In this document: piece after piece, positions 1-7,282 of the stretch
Layout: every line of letters starts with the position of its first letter
How positions within the stretch are numbered: position 1 is the stretch's first letter
NCBI GenBank assembly: GCA_007134625.1
Contig: SLKL01000323.1
Location: 1 to 12,656 of the forward strand
Direction of reading: 5' to 3'
DNA from: Saprospiraceae bacterium
Lineage (GTDB): Bacteria; Bacteroidota; Bacteroidia; Chitinophagales; Saprospiraceae
Length of the DNA stretch: 12,656 nt
The notes under the pieces: generated by a model
What the model was told of the DNA's origin: nothing
Seen by the model: the letters and a program-made list of their open reading frames with translations, nothing else
The model's database searches: none
Program-made: the position numbers and the translations under genes

Positions 1-2
1 CA

Positions 3-2486
3 GTAACCAATACCTTAACCAATGCCGGTATCTCTTTAGAAAATGTCGAATTTGTGAATTGGCCTTCCAATAGTGTTTGGATTCGTGATTATGGTCCCTG
101 GGCTGTGTATGAAAATGATGTAGAGCAATTGGCCATATCAGATTTTATTTACAATCGTCCAAGACCAAGTGACAATATGGTTCCCTCAAGAGTAGCAGAG
201 CTGTTTGATGTACCCTATTATGCTGCTATTGAAGCCCCGTATGATTGGGTGCATACAGGCGGAAATAATCTTGTAGATGGCTATAGAACCGGCTATTCGT
301 CAAAAATTACCTTAGTAGAAAACCCATCAAAAACAGAAGAAGAAATTGATCATATAGCAGGACGACTATTTGGGTATGAGCAATATATAAAATTCGAGGA
401 ATTGCCTTTTGACGCTATCAGTCATTTGGATATGCACATGCGATTTATTGATGAAGAAACAGTTATTATTGGAGAATATCCGGAAGGCGTAGCTGATGGT
501 CCTCAGATTAATGAAAACATTGAATATTTACTGAATAATCATCAGACTTCATTTGGAAACCCCTATAACATTATCAGAATCCCAATGCCCCCTGCAGCTG
601 ATGGTAGTTATCCTGATCAGGGAGGACACTACAGAACATTCACTAATTCGATATTCCTGAATGGAACTATTCTGGTGCCGATATATGAGGAGCAATACGA
701 TACTGTTGGGCTAAGAATTTACCGAGAAGCACTACCCGGTTATAATGTTGTTGGAATAGACTGCAATGCTATGATCGGAAGTTTTGGTGCTTTGCACTGT
801 ATCACTAAAACTGTAGGAGTCGAAGATCCACTGTGGATTGCACATCCAAGAGTTAGAGACAAATGGTCTAATGAGGAAGAGTCAGAAGTAATTGCGAAAG
901 TGAAACACAGAGAAGGTATTGAAGAGGTAGTTTTGTTTTACCGCACATCTACCGACTCCATATATTCTGAAATTGAAATGATTCCGATGGAGGAAAAAGA
1001 AGACTATTATAGTGCACAACTACCTGCTTTTGACTATGACAGTGAAGTACATTACTATATAGAGGCAAGATCAAACGATGGGAAAATACAACGCAGGCCA
1101 ATAGTAGCGCCCGAAGGTTATTTTCAATTTAATGTTCGCCAGTCTGTCAGTGTGCCTAATGTAGCTTTTAGTAGTAACCGAACTACCATTTGCCCCGGGG
1201 AGTCAATTCGATTTTTAGATAGATCGGAAGGAGGTGTAACTGAATTACAATGGATATTTGAAGGGGGAATTCCGGAACAATCCAATCTCCCAAATCCTGA
1301 AGTGATTTACACTGAACCGGGAACTTATTCTGTACGATTGATAGCTACCAATTCTGTTGGACAGGAAGAAATCGAAATAGAGCAATACATTACCGTAGAG
1401 AGTGGCATTACACCTTTTGTAGAAGATTTTAGTCAAGGTATCCAGTTGGAGTTATGGAGTAACACCTCTTCTTCTCAAGGATTTTTATGGGAGGAAGTGG
1501 ATGCATCCAATTGTTTCAACAATCAGGCTATACGTATGAATAATTTTGAAAATGATAACAGAGGTGTTGTAACAACCCTAAGTGCAACATTTGACTTATC
1601 AGAATACGAACAGCCACGCCTATATTTCAGCCACGCATATGCTCCCTATGACGACTCATTTTTTGACAGATTGCAAATAAGTGTAAATGAATGTGGATTT
1701 GATTCAGAAGTTATTTATGATCAGTCAGGGAGTAATCTGGCAACCTCAGCACCAACAGGAGACAATGTTTATTCACCGGAAGATTGCAGTGATTGGAGCA
1801 ATAATTCAATAGACATTTTTTCATTTGGTGGAAAAATTGTACAACTAGAGATCAATAATATTGGTGGTTGGGGAAACAATCTTTATCTCGATAACATCTT
1901 CATCAAAGACATGGCTATTGAGAATATTCCTCCACAAGCAGATTTTGTGCAACCTTCAAACGATACCACAATAACCACTGATTTTCCTCTATCCCTCGAA
2001 ATAATAGCATCAGCTTTTGATTCTGATGGTTTCATCACTTCAGTAGAGGTGAATGCGGGGGAGTTCGGACTGTTTTCTTTTGATACAGAACCATACACTT
2101 TCAACATTAACATAGATACTTCAGGAGTTTACCTCCTTACTGTTTTGGCTATCGACAACGATGGTGATAGTAGCGAAGAGGTACAGATAGAGTTGATCAT
2201 AAATGATTTGGGGGTTTCTGTAAATGATATAGCTAAAAACCAACCCTTTGAAATCTACCCTAATCCGGGCAAGAATATTATATATTTAAAGGGAGAGCTG
2301 CCTCAGGGCTGCAATCATTCTAAAGTCCGAATCAGCGATATCAGCGGTAAGCAATTTGAAACTGTATATAACCTTGAGGAGCTAACAAATGGCTTAAAAG
2401 TTGATCATCTGCCTCCCGCAGTATATTTCATGAATATAGAAGTGTGTGGAGAACGCCATCAACTTCCATTTATAATAATTGAATAA
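3..2486 (+). CDS. Secreted PPAD/agmatine-deiminase-family protein with Ig/PKD domains and T9SS sorting tail (5' partial)
   Basis: This is a guanidino-group deiminase of the PAD_porph superfamily, expected to hydrolyse arginine-type guanidines to citrulline-type ureido groups plus ammonia outside the cell. The frame is open to the left edge, so the signal peptide and first part of the catalytic domain are missing; the GTG at 54 is internal. Numbering from the codon at base 3, visible active-site motifs are WIRDYGPW (Asp29), GGNN (86-89), HLD (His141, Asp143), TNS (Asn215) and ALHC (Cys266, the expected nucleophile). An NRPRP motif (Arg52, Arg54) resembles the arginine pair that binds the substrate carboxylate in P. 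gingivalis PPAD, which favours a PPAD-like rather than agmatine-specific role (inference). After the catalytic part come an Ig-like domain (about 275-379), a PKD domain (383-467), a jelly-roll/MAM-like domain (472-636), another Ig-like domain (643-734) and a type A T9SS sorting domain (746-827, beginning FEIYPNPG). It is 8 bp upstream of the asparaginase-like gene. Confidence 0.88.
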   Translation, partial: VTNTLTNAGISLENVEFVNWPSNSVWIRDYGPWAVYENDVEQLAISDFIYNRPRPSDNMVPSRVAELFDVPYYAAIEAPYDWVHTGGNNLVDGYRTGYSSKITLVENPSKTEEEIDHIAGRLFGYEQYIKFEELPFDAISHLDMHMRFIDEETVIIGEYPEGVADGPQINENIEYLLNNHQTSFGNPYNIIRIPMPPAADGSYPDQGGHYRTFTNSIFLNGTILVPIYEEQYDTVGLRIYREALPGYNVVGIDCNAMIGSFGALHCITKTVGVEDPLWIAHPRVRDKWSNEEESEVIAKVKHREGIEEVVLFYRTSTDSIYSEIEMIPMEEKEDYYSAQLPAFDYDSEVHYYIEARSNDGKIQRRPIVAPEGYFQFNVRQSVSVPNVAFSSNRTTICPGESIRFLDRSEGGVTELQWIFEGGIPEQSNLPNPEVIYTEPGTYSVRLIATNSVGQEEIEIEQYITVESGITPFVEDFSQGIQLELWSNTSSSQGFLWEEVDASNCFNNQAIRMNNFENDNRGVVTTLSATFDLSEYEQPRLYFSHAYAPYDDSFFDRLQISVNECGFDSEVIYDQSGSNLATSAPTGDNVYSPEDCSDWSNNSIDIFSFGGKIVQLEINNIGGWGNNLYLDNIFIKDMAIENIPPQADFVQPSNDTTITTDFPLSLEIIASAFDSDGFITSVEVNAGEFGLFSFDTEPYTFNINIDTSGVYLLTVLAIDNDGDSSEEVQIELIINDLGVSVNDIAKNQPFEIYPNPGKNIIYLKGELPQGCNHSKVRISDISGKQFETVYNLEELTNGLKVDHLPPAVYFMNIEVCGERHQLPFIIIE

Positions 2487-2494
2487 AAGACTAA

Positions 2495-3025
2495 ATGTCA
2501 GTATATAAAAAAGACGACCATTGGATTCAGGTCTTTGTGACCGGTGGAACTTTCGATAAAGATTACAATTACATTACGGGTGAGCTCTACTTCAAAGATA
2601 CACACCTTCCAAGTATGTTTGTAAGAGGAAGATCAACACTTCAAGTTGATATAAAGACCTTAATGTTAATAGATTCACTGGAAATAACTGATGCAGACAG
2701 GGAAATTATGCTGCTCAACTGTAAGCGGACGAAAGCAAGGCAAATTTTAATTACTCATGGCACCGATACAATGGTAGAAACCGCCAAATTCTTAGCATCC
2801 AAAAAATTAAAAAATAAAACCATTGTTTTAACAGGAGCAATGGTGCCTTATGCATTTGGTAACTCATCTGATGGATTCTTTAACCTGGGGAGTGCCATTG
2901 CTTTTGCTCAATGCAAACCGCCGGGTGTTTATATTTCGATGAATGGACGTTGTTTTAATTTCGATAATGTAAGAAAAAATCGCAAGACAGGCTTTTTTGA
3001 GGAATTGGATTCGGATAAGAATTAA
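2495..3025 (+). CDS. Standalone N-terminal asparaginase-domain protein
   Basis: This is a 176-residue protein made only of the N-terminal domain of the bacterial asparaginase fold. Visible motifs are TGGTFD (16-21, with the nucleophile-type Thr19), HGTDTM (88-93, with the Thr90-Asp91 pair), LTGAMVP (112-118) and NVRKN (Lys161 where asparaginases carry the catalytic lysine). Full asparaginases have roughly 330 residues and a second C-terminal domain that completes the active site across subunits; here the protein ends soon after the lysine with a normal TAA, so this looks like a short family rather than a fresh truncation. There is no signal peptide, so it is predicted cytoplasmic. The activity is probably amidohydrolase-like, but the substrate is not shown by the sequence. 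The ATG lies 8 bp after the deiminase stop, so co-transcription is likely. Confidence 0.85.
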   Translation: MSVYKKDDHWIQVFVTGGTFDKDYNYITGELYFKDTHLPSMFVRGRSTLQVDIKTLMLIDSLEITDADREIMLLNCKRTKARQILITHGTDTMVETAKFLASKKLKNKTIVLTGAMVPYAFGNSSDGFFNLGSAIAFAQCKPPGVYISMNGRCFNFDNVRKNRKTGFFEELDSDKN

Positions 3026-3169
3026 AAAATAATTCTACAGTTTATGTATGGCATAATCATCTTGTCCTTTAATTTGATGGCAACAAACCTATTATATTAA
3101 CCGGCTGTAGTATTAATAATTGGACATCATTAATACCCTAAACCAAACTTACATTAAACTAAAAAGAGC

Positions 3170-3177
3170 TATATTTG
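3170..3177 (+). promoter_or_regulatory. Bacteroidota-type -7 element upstream of the four-Cys membrane protein
   Basis: TATATTTG matches the Bacteroidota -7 consensus TAnnTTTG exactly and ends 25 bases before the ATG at 3203. I see no good TTG/TTTG -33 element at the usual distance, so the call rests on the -7 match and its position. Confidence 0.5.
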
Positions 3178-3202
3178 TACTAATATTAAACAGTTTACAA
3201 TC

Positions 3203-3430
3203 ATGGAATTCTTAGCGACGCTTCTCATTATATTGGCATTTGTAGGTGCAGCCTTTTTTCTGATCAATATCAGACATATTTTTACCGGTCAGGAATTCAG
3301 AGGTACATGTGCTTCAAATAGTCCTTTCCTAAAAGATAAGCTTGGTGGAGAATGCTCCGTATGCGGAAAAGGTCCGGATGAGGCATGTAAAGGTGATGAA
3401 CAACAAAGAGCTGCAGCTTCAGGAGCTTAA
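3203..3430 (+). CDS. Small single-span membrane protein with four cysteines, NqrM-like
   Basis: This 75-residue protein has one N-terminal membrane helix (about residues 3-25) followed by a short soluble tail with four cysteines: Cys36 in RGTCASN, the pair Cys51/Cys54 in GECSVCGK, and Cys62. The layout of one helix followed by a G-[ST]-C motif and a later Cys cluster recalls NqrM (DUF539), the small membrane protein needed for maturation of the Na+-pumping NADH:quinone oxidoreductase, where cysteines are thought to help deliver iron. The resemblance is from memory and is not proof; no nqr genes lie in this window. The tail after Cys62 is Ala/Gln-rich and probably disordered. It has its own likely promoter, and its stop overlaps the stop of the convergent ribA. 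A generic 'membrane or secreted protein' call would be the cautious alternative. Confidence 0.75.
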   Translation: MEFLATLLIILAFVGAAFFLINIRHIFTGQEFRGTCASNSPFLKDKLGGECSVCGKGPDEACKGDEQQRAAASGA

Positions 3431-4014
3431 GTCAAATCGGGAAAATGTCCCATTAAATCCTTTTTAACATTGAGGTAGTCAAGATTATCCTCGTTTATCT
3501 CTCCCTTGATGGGTAGCCTCTCAGTAATTTCTAAACCACAATTTTCCAAAAATGCAATTTTTTCAGGATTATTGGTCAAAATTCTAAGCTGCTTTATTTC
3601 AAAATACTTTAATATATCTACAGCAATTTCATAACTGCGTTCATCAGGTTCGAATCCAAGGTGGACATTTGCGTCAATTGTATTTAATCCCTGTTCGTCC
3701 TGTATATTATAGGCCATCATCTTATTGATTAAGCCAATTCCCCTGCCTTCCTGTCTAAGATAGATCAAAACTCCACCATTTTCTCCAATGAGCTTCATAG
3801 AGTTTTTAAATTGATCTCCACAGTCACACCTTGTTGAACCCATGACATCACCGGTGAAACACTCAGAATGAATTCGGACAATGACAGGCTCATTTACATT
3901 AAATTCTTTGACTACTGCCAAATGAGGCATCAAGTCATTCTTACTTGAACCAAAAGCATATAGATGGAATCTCCCCCATTTTGTGGGAATTGAAGTTTTT
4001 ACTTGTAGTTGCAT
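3427..4014 (-). CDS. ribA: GTP cyclohydrolase II
   Basis: This enzyme opens the ring of GTP to give 2,5-diamino-6-ribosylamino-4(3H)-pyrimidinone 5'-phosphate, formate and pyrophosphate, the first step of riboflavin synthesis, in the cytoplasm. The chosen ATG at 4014-4012 gives 195 residues, close to the usual length of the monofunctional enzyme (E. coli RibA has 196). A TTG-started extension to 4053 adds 13 residues with no family likeness and is rejected. The zinc ligands are Cys52, Cys63 and Cys65 (C-x10-C-x-C in SECFTGDVMGSTRCDC), followed by LRQEGRGIGL (86-95), NTIDANVHLGF (111-121), DER (124-126) and TNNPEK (147-152). It is not fused to a DHBP synthase (RibB) domain, so ribB must be elsewhere or in a second ribA-type fusion. 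No FMN riboswitch is recognisable upstream. The gene is convergent with the four-Cys membrane protein and overlaps its stop codon. Confidence 0.93.
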   Translation of the reverse strand: MQLQVKTSIPTKWGRFHLYAFGSSKNDLMPHLAVVKEFNVNEPVIVRIHSECFTGDVMGSTRCDCGDQFKNSMKLIGENGGVLIYLRQEGRGIGLINKMMAYNIQDEQGLNTIDANVHLGFEPDERSYEIAVDILKYFEIKQLRILTNNPEKIAFLENCGLEITERLPIKGEINEDNLDYLNVKKDLMGHFPDLT

Positions 4015-4337
4015 AAAAGAAAAATACTTTGTCGAAGCAGATGGTTCATTCAATTAGAATGATTTGTTAACTTTTCATCATTCTGTGAAGCATATTAATT
4101 CCTCCACTTATCAAAAGCGCTACTATCATAACTTGAAATACTAACATAATAGCTAGATTTAGATGAGTTTTTTAAGTAGTGCAAATTTGAAGGAAATCTA
4201 AAGAAATACAAAAATATATTTAAATTTTTTGATATTTTTATTTTGTTGATATAAGGTAATTTAAATACATAAATACAATTAAATCAACATTTTTTACATC
4301 AATAAAAAAAGAAATATTTATTGGTATGACCTAAATT
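4015..4337. other. AT-rich gap between ribA and the DAHP synthase fusion; no gene seen
   Basis: These 323 bases separate two minus-strand genes and contain no plausible gene. The centre (about 4195-4320) is very AT-rich with runs of A and T. The minus strand carries TATTTTTG (plus-strand 4209-4216), matching TAnnTTTG, which could drive ribA with a leader near 190 nt, but such matches are easy to find in AT-rich DNA and no -33 element accompanies it. I see no strong terminator hairpin after the DAHP synthase stop and no FMN-riboswitch core. Confidence 0.5.
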
Positions 4338-5387
4338 CTAATAATTAACTTTCTTAGTCTGACGATCTATGGATTCATCGTGAACAGCTTTAAAAAGTTG
4401 ATCAATAAATGCGTAACTCAATCCCATGGCTTCACCATTAATATGAGCTGTTTCTAATATACTTTTCCAGCGCTCCGGCTGCAGAACACTTATTCCTGTT
4501 TTATTTTTTAAGTTACCTATTTCTTCTGATACCTCCATACGCTTTGCCAGCAATTCAAGTAATTGTTGATCGAAGACATCAATACTTTCCCTATGCTTTT
4601 TCAATTGACTTAGGGTTTGAGGATCAGGTGGAAGATTCTTCCTAATAAATAAATTATTAATTCCTTCCCAGAATCGTTCAGGAGTAATCTGCTGTTTTGC
4701 ATCTGACTTTGCAGCATGTGGATTGGGATGAGTTTCAATCATTAAACCGGAATAATTGAGATCCATGGCCTTTTGAGCAACTTCAAAGATATAATCCCTT
4801 TTCCCGGCAATATGACTTGGATCACAAATCAAGCGCAGATCCGGCCTAAGGGTATGCAATTCTATGGGAATTTGCCAATTAGGTACATTGCGAAACCTAC
4901 TGTTTCCACTGAGGCTAAAACCCCTGTGGATAGGAAAAACCTCCCCTTTTGTTACTTTCTCGACCCGCTCAACCGAACCCAACCAAAGCTTTAAATCGGG
5001 GTTGATGGGATTTTTAACAAAAACCGGAATGTCTGTACCTTTAAGTGCATCTGCAATTTCCTGCACATAGAAAGGATTTACACTTGTTCTTGCTCCGATC
5101 CAAAGTGCATCAAATCCTAGTTTAAGCGCTTTTTCCGCATGGGCAGCATTTCCAACTTCTGTAATGATTGAAAAACCAAAGGCTTTTCGAATTTCTGCCA
5201 TCCATTCTAAACCCACCTCTCCTACACCTTCAAAAAAGCCGGGTTGAGAGCGCGGTTTCCAAATACCAGCCCTAAAATAAGTGATAAGACCACCCTCCGC
5301 TAACCCCTCAGCAGTTTCTATTAATTGTTCCTGGGACTCTGCAGAACATGGACCTGCAATTAAAATTAAATCCTTTTTCTCTGTCAT
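4338..5387 (-). CDS. Bifunctional DAHP synthase / chorismate mutase
   Basis: This cytoplasmic shikimate-pathway fusion has 349 residues. The N-terminal part (about 1-250) is a type I-beta 3-deoxy-D-arabino-heptulosonate 7-phosphate synthase that condenses phosphoenolpyruvate and erythrose 4-phosphate. It shows GPCSAES (12-18, metal ligand Cys14), WKPRS (43-47, Lys44), CDPSHIAG (188-195, metal ligand His192) and IETHPNP (217-223, with Glu218). The C-terminal part (about 260-345) is an AroQ-type chorismate mutase making prephenate, with Arg266, the ID..D core, Arg283, Lys294 and Arg306 spaced as in the E. coli domain. Gln303 and Trp307 replace the E. coli Asp48 and Glu52. This domain order is typical of Bacteroidota; in studied relatives the mutase domain mediates feedback by prephenate, so similar allostery is likely here. 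The gene starts 61 bp after the CNNM stop and may be read from the same transcript. Confidence 0.93.
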   Translation of the reverse strand: MTEKKDLILIAGPCSAESQEQLIETAEGLAEGGLITYFRAGIWKPRSQPGFFEGVGEVGLEWMAEIRKAFGFSIITEVGNAAHAEKALKLGFDALWIGARTSVNPFYVQEIADALKGTDIPVFVKNPINPDLKLWLGSVERVEKVTKGEVFPIHRGFSLSGNSRFRNVPNWQIPIELHTLRPDLRLICDPSHIAGKRDYIFEVAQKAMDLNYSGLMIETHPNPHAAKSDAKQQITPERFWEGINNLFIRKNLPPDPQTLSQLKKHRESIDVFDQQLLELLAKRMEVSEEIGNLKNKTGISVLQPERWKSILETAHINGEAMGLSYAFIDQLFKAVHDESIDRQTKKVNY

Positions 5388-5448
5388 AAATTGAAGTTAC
5401 CCAGCTAGAACAAAAAAATAGGGTAAAAGATCAGTATTTACAGTCTAT

Positions 5449-6690
5449 TTAGAGGAGCTCTACTTTGACCGTTTCAATTTTTTTCTCTGTAACTAATTCT
5501 GTAGTGAATTTATAACCATCCAACTCAATGGATACACCTTTTTCCGGAATACTGCCTAGAGCTTCTATAAGATATCCTGAAAGAGTCAGGTAATCGCCCT
5601 CAGGCAAATTAATTTCCTTATAATTTTCATTGAGATAGTCTATCTCCATACGTCCACTAAACAAGAATTCTTTTTCCCCAATTTGCTTTTCTATCAAATC
5701 TTCCTGATCATGCTCATCTTCAATTTCACCGAAAAGCTCTTCCAGAATATCCTCAAGAGTAATCAAGCCACTCGTCCCCCCATATTCATCAACAACGCAG
5801 GCAATATAAATGCGATCCCTAACGAATTTTAATAACAGATCTTTGATGTTCAAAACTTCAGGAACAATTAAGATGTCCATCAACATTTTTTTTACTCCCC
5901 CTTTTTTATTAAAAAGACTTTGGTGGTGGATATAGCCTATTACATGATCAATATCACCGTCAACTACTAATATCCTGCTATGTCCTGATTTACGGAAAAC
6001 TGAAGTAATTTCAGATAGCTCTGCTGAAGACTCTACATACTTTATCTCTGTTCTTGGAATCATACAATCTCTTACGCGAATATCTTTAAGGTTCAATGCA
6101 TTGCGAAATAAGTCTGTATCTAACTGATCATTAGCACCGGCACTTTCTCCACTTACAAAACGCTCAAGGTCATGTCGGGTAAATGTACTTTCCTGTTCTC
6201 TGGTATTTTGCCTGAATACATACCTGAGTAAAAGATTAGACATCTTTATTACCATCCAACTTAGGGGTGATAAAATTTTATTAAAAAAGTTAAGAATATA
6301 TGCGCTGTAAAATAGTATTTGATTGGAATACAACCTAAATATGGTTTTGGGCAAAAATTCACCGAAAACAAGGACGACACCGGTAATAATTACAGTAGTA
6401 ATAATTAGCAATAAAAAAGTACTGGCATGAAAACCGGGACCAAGAAGGTCCTCGAGTAAGCGCGTCATAAAGTAAGTAAAAGCGACTAAAGCTATATTGT
6501 TACCGATCAACATTACACCCAGAAAATGATCTGATTTTTTATAAAAATCACTGATTATTCTGCCTTTGCGGGAGCCACTGCTTTTTTTTAACTCCACACC
6601 TAGTTTATTGGCAGATATAAAAGCAATTTCTGCTCCTGAAAAAAAAGCAGAGAGCAATAAAAAGAATAATATAACCAGAATAATTTCCAT
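5449..6690 (-). CDS. CNNM-domain/CBS/CorC-HlyC membrane protein
   Basis: This 413-residue inner-membrane protein belongs to the CNNM/CorC (old 'hemolysin', GldE-related) family, usually linked to Mg2+ or other divalent cation transport. The CNNM (DUF21) membrane domain covers about 1-175, with hydrophobic segments near 3-18, 57-75, 91-112 and 124-155 and the motifs SGAEIAF (18-24), LIGNN (61-65) and GEFLPKT (110-116). A pair of CBS domains follows (about 204-322), including VDEYGGTSGLITLEDILEE (300-318). The CorC_HlyC domain (about 335-413) closes the protein. The ATG lies 18 bp after the lptC stop, so both are probably on one transcript. Bacteroidota often carry such a gene beside lptC; the paralogue GldE normally sits next to gldD, which is absent here, so I do not call this gldE. 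Confidence 0.9.
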   Translation of the reverse strand: MEIILVILFFLLLSAFFSGAEIAFISANKLGVELKKSSGSRKGRIISDFYKKSDHFLGVMLIGNNIALVAFTYFMTRLLEDLLGPGFHASTFLLLIITTVIITGVVLVFGEFLPKTIFRLYSNQILFYSAYILNFFNKILSPLSWMVIKMSNLLLRYVFRQNTREQESTFTRHDLERFVSGESAGANDQLDTDLFRNALNLKDIRVRDCMIPRTEIKYVESSAELSEITSVFRKSGHSRILVVDGDIDHVIGYIHHQSLFNKKGGVKKMLMDILIVPEVLNIKDLLLKFVRDRIYIACVVDEYGGTSGLITLEDILEELFGEIEDEHDQEDLIEKQIGEKEFLFSGRMEIDYLNENYKEINLPEGDYLTLSGYLIEALGSIPEKGVSIELDGYKFTTELVTEKKIETVKVELL

Positions 6691-6708
6691 AATTTGACTC
6701 GGGGCTTG

Positions 6709-7281
6709 TTATTGGTTAATATCTAATTGACTGGCGTCAAGAAAGCCGGCACCACGACTGAATGAATACTCCGTAAACTCCTGATTACTGGAAAACCTAT
6801 AGCCGTATATCTCTTCTGTTGGATTACTGAAGCGAAAAAAGCGATTGTTGTAAATCCGCTCCTCCCTTTCATCCCAAATTAATTCCTCAGTTCTAAGGGT
6901 ATCATTATTCACGTTGATCAAAATAACATTATCGTAAAGGGTAATCTTTTTTCGCTGACTATTTCTAATCGCTCTTTCCGATTCAACCCAACTCGACAGA
7001 TTGCCGAGATCATCAAAGAATTCAGCAAACACTCCCCCACTGAAAACTTCTACCATATAGTTTCCCTTCTGCACCCTATGCATTCTTTCAGATTCTACAC
7101 GAACTTTGGTGATTGCAGAGTCAGAGTAAAAAATCTCTACATCAAACGCTACTTCCTCGTAGGTTTCCTGATCAAGAAAGCCTCTTACCTCAGCCATTTC
7201 GTTTTTACAGGCTGTCGCACCCAGTAAAAGCAAGCAAATACTTACTAAATAAAGATTTAAAAACTTTTGCTGTTTTTCCAC
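6709..7281 (-). CDS. lptC: LptC-like LPS export lipoprotein
   Basis: This 190-residue protein is probably LptC, the periplasmic bitopic or lipid-anchored component that takes lipopolysaccharide from the LptB2FG transporter and passes it to LptA. The N-terminus is a hydrophobic signal (about 8-24) ending in GATAC, so a lipid anchor at Cys25 is likely; classic E. coli LptC instead keeps a membrane helix. Length is close to E. coli LptC (191). The region from about 42 to 165 is rich in alternating beta strands with charged faces, as expected of the LptC/OstA-type jelly roll. The start is GTG (7281-7279); no ATG precedes the signal peptide. The start is separated by one base from the stop of the upstream lipoprotein gene and the stop is 18 bp from the CNNM start, which indicates translational coupling. 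The assignment rests on size, fold pattern and neighbourhood more than on a sharp motif. Confidence 0.78.
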   Translation of the reverse strand: MEKQQKFLNLYLVSICLLLLGATACKNEMAEVRGFLDQETYEEVAFDVEIFYSDSAITKVRVESERMHRVQKGNYMVEVFSGGVFAEFFDDLGNLSSWVESERAIRNSQRKKITLYDNVILINVNNDTLRTEELIWDEREERIYNNRFFRFSNPTEEIYGYRFSSNQEFTEYSFSRGAGFLDASQLDINQ

Positions 7282-7282
7282 C

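Noticed and set aside
4015..4053. 13-residue N-terminal extension of ribA from TTG at 4053
   Set aside because: The extension has no family likeness, and the ATG at 4014 gives the normal length of GTP cyclohydrolase II.
4773..5070. Two overlapping plus-strand frames opposite the DAHP synthase fusion
   Set aside because: They lie fully inside a strongly supported gene on the other strand and show no protein features.
5396..5426. TTACCC/GGGTAA inverted repeat between the CNNM gene and the DAHP synthase fusion
   Set aside because: The stem is only 6 bp with a long loop and no T-run in a useful place; too weak to call a terminator or operator.
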